Assembly (NCBI GenBank): GCA_030248295.1
Contig: JASANH010000463.1
Coordinates: 124,001 to 188,000, forward strand
Length of the DNA stretch: 64,000 nucleotides
Reading direction: 5' to 3'
DNA from: Mesodorylaimus sp. YZB2_4
Taxonomy: Eukaryota; Nematoda; Enoplea; Dorylaimida; Dorylaimidae
Shown here: positions 60,126 through 64,000 of the stretch, one piece after another
How the letters are laid out: each line of letters opens with the position of its first letter
Numbering within the stretch: the stretch's first letter is position 1
The notes under the pieces: generated by a model
Told to the model about the DNA's origin: nothing
Database searches by the model: none
The model's input: only the letters and a program-made list of their open reading frames with translations
Program-made: the position numbers and the translations under genes

Positions 60126-63100
60126 TAATCAGCAGTTTTGTTAAGGATAAAAATAAAATGATACAGAATGGCAAAATTATGGGGAAAATCAATATATGGG
60201 CGCTCAAAATGACCGTGTTACATTGGATGAAGAACCCCCCTCCTATATTGCGCCACTCACATTTCGACCCCCTTTACGAAAACAGTAAGGACACATGACA
60301 CTATCCTCCATAAGGCCATTTCTCCTTAAGAAAGCAAGAGTTGTGAATAAAGGTAGGTTTTGATAGGAAGAATTACGCTGGCAGGGTCCTTGACCAGAAG
60401 AATTGCGATGGATCGGCAAGGGCAGAGAGCGTGCCCCACAACACACGAATGATCAGAACTTCTCGCAGCCTTCAGCGGGCTTATTCTCTGAACAGATATT
60501 ACACGCGGTTCAAGCTCCTTTTCCGATCTAGCCCTCTTATCACCACGGCCTGGCCGTTTTACAGTCGTCTGATCAGTCGCATCACCGGGCGCCCCCACAG
60601 TCAACTCCACCCAACAGGTGAGAATCTAGAAGCAGCCCCGCTCATCCATGTCCTCCAATTTAGCAGGGCGTTCTTTTTTTGTGAACACAGATATCGCGGA
60701 ACCACATTTTTTTCCTAAGAACTCTTTCAATCTTTTAATCTTTTAAGAATCCTCGAATTCCGAGTTGGCTCATGGCATTCAGCTGACGGAATTATCGAAG
60801 ACCCCATCTTATAACTACTCCAATAACGAGCTTACTACTGTACTTACCACGCGCGAATTGGGGCGACAAAAGCACGATCCAAACTAACAGCCAGACTAAG
60901 GGTGACGCGAATACAACAGAAGTCTCGGTCGAACGCAGGCCTGTCATGGCCTTTGCCTCTAATCGACAATATTGGCGGTAGAAATTCGAACAGTCGTCAG
61001 AGCGAGCCTTCTTGGCTAATCTATAACAGAAAATAAGGAGCTCTTATCCAGCTTAGCACCAGCCAAGCAGCCCGCCCAGCTCCTTGGAGATCTCTGGCAT
61101 AAACATAAGAGGTCTAATGAAGAATGGTTGAGAAGGTCGACCATTCTCGTTTATCCTAATAATATGAAACACAAACCCCTCTCTAGCGCCCCTAGCCCCC
61201 ACGACAGGCGTGTATTACGATTGATTTCACGCTGCTAAGGACGTTGAGAAATGATGGTTTGGGGGAGGCCCCTTAGGGCGCAGCATTTTTATTGACGTTC
61301 AGGCCAACTAATTAGGAGCACGAGAGCTAATTAAATATTCATTAAATACTCTTCCAGACGGCACCCCAAATGCACCTTCGCCATAATACATGTTTATGGA
61401 CAACAGAAGTACGGAATCGCCAATGGTCAACAGCTGGCTATCTAGGGTGCAAGTATGCGGCCTGGTCTGTGCCGCTGGAGTCAGTGGCGAATAGTACATG
61501 CTTTTTTAAAAGGCACCGTGGCAGGAAAGGCTAGGCTGCTAGAGTCATAGAAAACAGGATGGTGTTGAAGTCATTCGCAGATGCAGCACTGTTTCCTAAG
61601 GTAAAGTCACGTAATTATTTCACTTAGGTTGTGATTCAAGGCCAGACTGGACCTTACAACGGGGTCAATAAAAAGGGAAGTACGCATGCTGAGTGAGTCC
61701 ATTAGTGGTCTACAGGCCGCCCTTCCTCATCGCCTCATCCGCTGCGGTGAAACTCATTTCAATGATGTCCTGCATACGAATATTGAACCGTGGTCTCGTC
61801 TTCTATGCACGCCTTCACAAATAATCCTAGCGTGAAAGAATAAACAGTCGGGGCGTCAAAACAAATGTAAACACGACGATGAAACAGTGATTTCAAGCAA
61901 GCAGATGAGCTTTAGGCAGTCGAATAAATCTCAATTGCCACTAATCGCTGGGTGGTATTTCGATAATCGTGTTTTCAAGCGTTCTTGAAGTGTATACGTT
62001 GAGTGGCCGATTCGAGGGGTGCATCAAGAAATCTAGTGGAGACCGGCTAGATCTTTATTCCTGTCCTCGATCTTCGCACATAAACTGAAGGTTTAAAACA
62101 AGAAAATTACAGCACTGTATGCACCTGCTGCGCATTTTTGAACTCATCGTCAGCATGACTCCCCCTTTCGCACCTTTTAAATATGCTTTTGAGGACAGCG
62201 CTCGCATTTCATAATAAGCCACAGCAGGTGTACCTCACAATCGTTCAACAAAGCAAATCTGAAATATCTTGGATGGGTTGGCGCACTTTCCAATAACCTT
62301 ACAAGCAAAGCAAGCCAGCATCTCCTTTTTTGCCTCCACTTCGAGCACTTTCACATGAGGGAATGTCCAAGGAAAAAATGGCTTCCTTGGACAATGGTGA
62401 GCGCCATGTAGACTTTGTCCCTTGCCAATAGCCAAGCAATCGGCAATACTCAATCACCAGCCTAGCTGCAAGGTCATCTAGGGCTTGCGGTCCTAGCTAT
62501 CCAACCTCCTTCTCAATCAGCGAAGTTTTTAGGATTTGATACGACTGATAGGCTTGTGGGCAGAACTTAACACTTTTCGCTCGGAGGGTGCAAGGGATGA
62601 GTTACGCTGGGGTTCCTCCTTTTTCCAGTTGACAATTTTGTTTCTAGCAAAAAGTCTTCAGAATTATTCTTAAGACTCTGGCTGAAAATTTTATACCTGG
62701 CTCGCATAGCTTTTAGCAACCAAATAAGAAATTACTATGATATCAGAAGTTACAGCTTTAAATTTATTTACCGAAGAACTAATTTTACATTTGTCTGTAT
62801 GTTTTTTTACTTTTTCTTGAGTCTGAGGTTTTTGCTAGACGACGCTCAATGGCAGCTGGGATCATTTAGTTTTTGTTATCAAATCAAAATAACATTCGAA
62901 GATTTGCTTGCTGACCGATCTGTTTTTACAGAGAAAATTCTATATGGCTGGAAAGCACCCACACTGACTGTGGGTGGGCCAGCCGCAAATATGTGCAGAG
63001 AATGAGTGGGTGTGCATTTAAACTCACATACAGGGCACCTACACAGGGCACATCCTGGTTTCACCTCAAGTTGCACCATGGCTGGGTGCTCTTTCTTATC

Positions 63101-63767
63101 TCACGTGCATTACATTAGCGTCCCGCTGCTCATCCTGTGGCCGAAGATGAACAGACTTGTACGCAAGATGATGAAGATTCCCCTTCTCTCTTCGAAATGA
63201 TTGGGTTCTGCCTATTTGTGCCCTTGCGTTTTTCACTGTTCCTCGTACATTCTATTTTCTCATTTCTGTTCTGTGAAACTCTACACAGAAATAGCGAAAA
63301 ATATGTAAATTTTGTCAGTATATCGGCATTCGTGCTGGCATGTGATCTGCTTTGTACCTCCGAAGATTTAGCTTGAAACATCCGCGGGCGCTGCTGCTCA
63401 TTAGCCAGAGCCGAAAACATTGCGCGACTTGAATTCGTATTAACTTGTTTAACTCCCCGGTTGCTTACACCTTTCAAAATCCATTGGGGCGCGGTAGCGT
63501 CCCCCATGTAGTAGTTACATGTGCATCGTCGTCTTACGTCGTCATCTCTGGAACAGCAAAACGTGCATTTCGGATCTCGAGAGCGGCAGAACCGTTTTCA
63601 ACAAAATTTTGCACGATTATTGGCCATGACAAACATAGCTCATCTCCAAACTTTTGTGCATTTTTGTTGATTTGTTGTCGAGTTATGAACGATCAAAGTT
63701 GCCCGCTTAACATTGCGCGTCTGTGTGGCTGGGCTAAACAGGCAGCTACCGCGCCTGTTGATTTTAG
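60126..63767. other. Region with no recognised gene
   Basis: Several moderately long frames occur on both strands (for example minus 60326-60610 and plus 63137-63376) but none shows a family motif. Part of 63.1-63.7 kb may be the degraded 5' portion of the transposase-like sequence that follows. Confidence 0.4.
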
Positions 63768-64000
63768 AAAATGGTTTGGGAGCGATTCCTTGGGTTCGTA
63801 CCTCTCGAAGAGCTGACGGCCGAAGCCATTTCTCATGAGATCATCAAATTCTTGCGTGATGATTGTAAAACCGATTTCAAGTTTCTACATGGTCAAGCAT
63901 ACGATGGGGTTGGTGCTGTGCGAGGGTACAGTATACTGTATTTGACTTCGCTTCCAGGATTTTTTCAATGTGTTATCCCCACTTATTTACCGCAGGAGAT
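63768..64000 (+). mobile_element. hAT/ZMYM-type transposase fragment, cut by the window end
   Basis: After a GATTTTAG site the frame is open to the end of the window. It reads VWERFLGFVPLEELTAEAIS, then EIIKFLRDDCKTDFKFLHGQ and AYDGVGAVRG. The E-x-F-LGF block followed some 40 residues later by GQ-x-YDG is characteristic of the domesticated and mobile hAT-like transposases found in ZMYM-type proteins. The usual A-x-x-M-S-G after YDG is changed (VGAVRG), and a TACAGTATACTGTA palindrome follows immediately, so it is probably decayed. Confidence 0.6.

Noticed and set aside
60326..60610. Minus-strand frame of about 94 residues
   Set aside because: Composition is unremarkable, no family resemblance, and an equally long plus-strand frame overlaps it.
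1..64000. CRISPR arrays, bacterial operons or phage genes
   Set aside because: Genes have spliceosomal introns and metazoan families throughout. The repeats seen are SINEs, MITEs, palindromes and simple repeats, not regularly spaced arrays.

Overview
This is nuclear DNA from a small invertebrate animal. The coding sequence is intron-split with GT...AG junctions. The recognisable products are metazoan: an NMDA-type glutamate receptor subunit 1, a FMRFamide-receptor-like GPCR, the vacuolar sorting subunit VPS41 and a FAM32A homologue. Introns range from candidates of about 28-36 nt up to about 1.5 kb. Tandem gene spacing can be a few nucleotides, and intergenic DNA is crowded with tRNA-derived SINEs, MITE-like elements and inverted repeats. 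I cannot name the species. The mix of very short introns, close gene packing and splice acceptors directly in front of start codons would suit a lineage that uses spliced-leader trans-splicing.

Layout. 1-2.5 kb: nothing recognised. 2.5-5.7 kb: a seven-exon kelch beta-propeller gene (+). 6.1-7.9 kb: a two-exon FAM32A gene (-), tail-to-tail with the kelch gene. 8-17.9 kb: repeats dominated by a roughly 5.1 kb imperfect palindrome (about 10.6-15.7 kb) with a SINE in its right arm. 17.9-18.7 kb: the 3' exons of an unidentified gene (+) whose stop lies 14 nt before the start of the NMDA receptor gene. 18.7-27.1 kb: a GluN1 gene of about 16 exons (+). 29.2-30.7 kb: an intronless GPCR (-). 30.7-36.4 kb: mobile-element DNA. 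36.4-40.0 kb: a complete four-exon VPS41 gene (-). 40.4-50.7 kb: MITEs, a second palindrome (45.6-46.6 kb) and exons of one or two unidentified genes (-). 50.7-63.7 kb: mostly repeats, with one plausible C-terminal exon of a membrane protein. The window ends inside a hAT/ZMYM-like transposase fragment.

The identified genes do not form one pathway. VPS41 serves HOPS-dependent lysosomal fusion, FAM32A is a spliceosome-associated protein, and GluN1 and the GPCR belong to neural signalling. The most interesting observations are an aspartate at the GluN1 pore N-site together with altered glycine-site positions, the 14-nt spacing plus splice acceptors at three start codons, the large palindrome with mosaic arm identity, and a dispersed TACTGTA word about threefold over chance. 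Exon boundaries were placed by reading phases and homology by eye. No database search was run.
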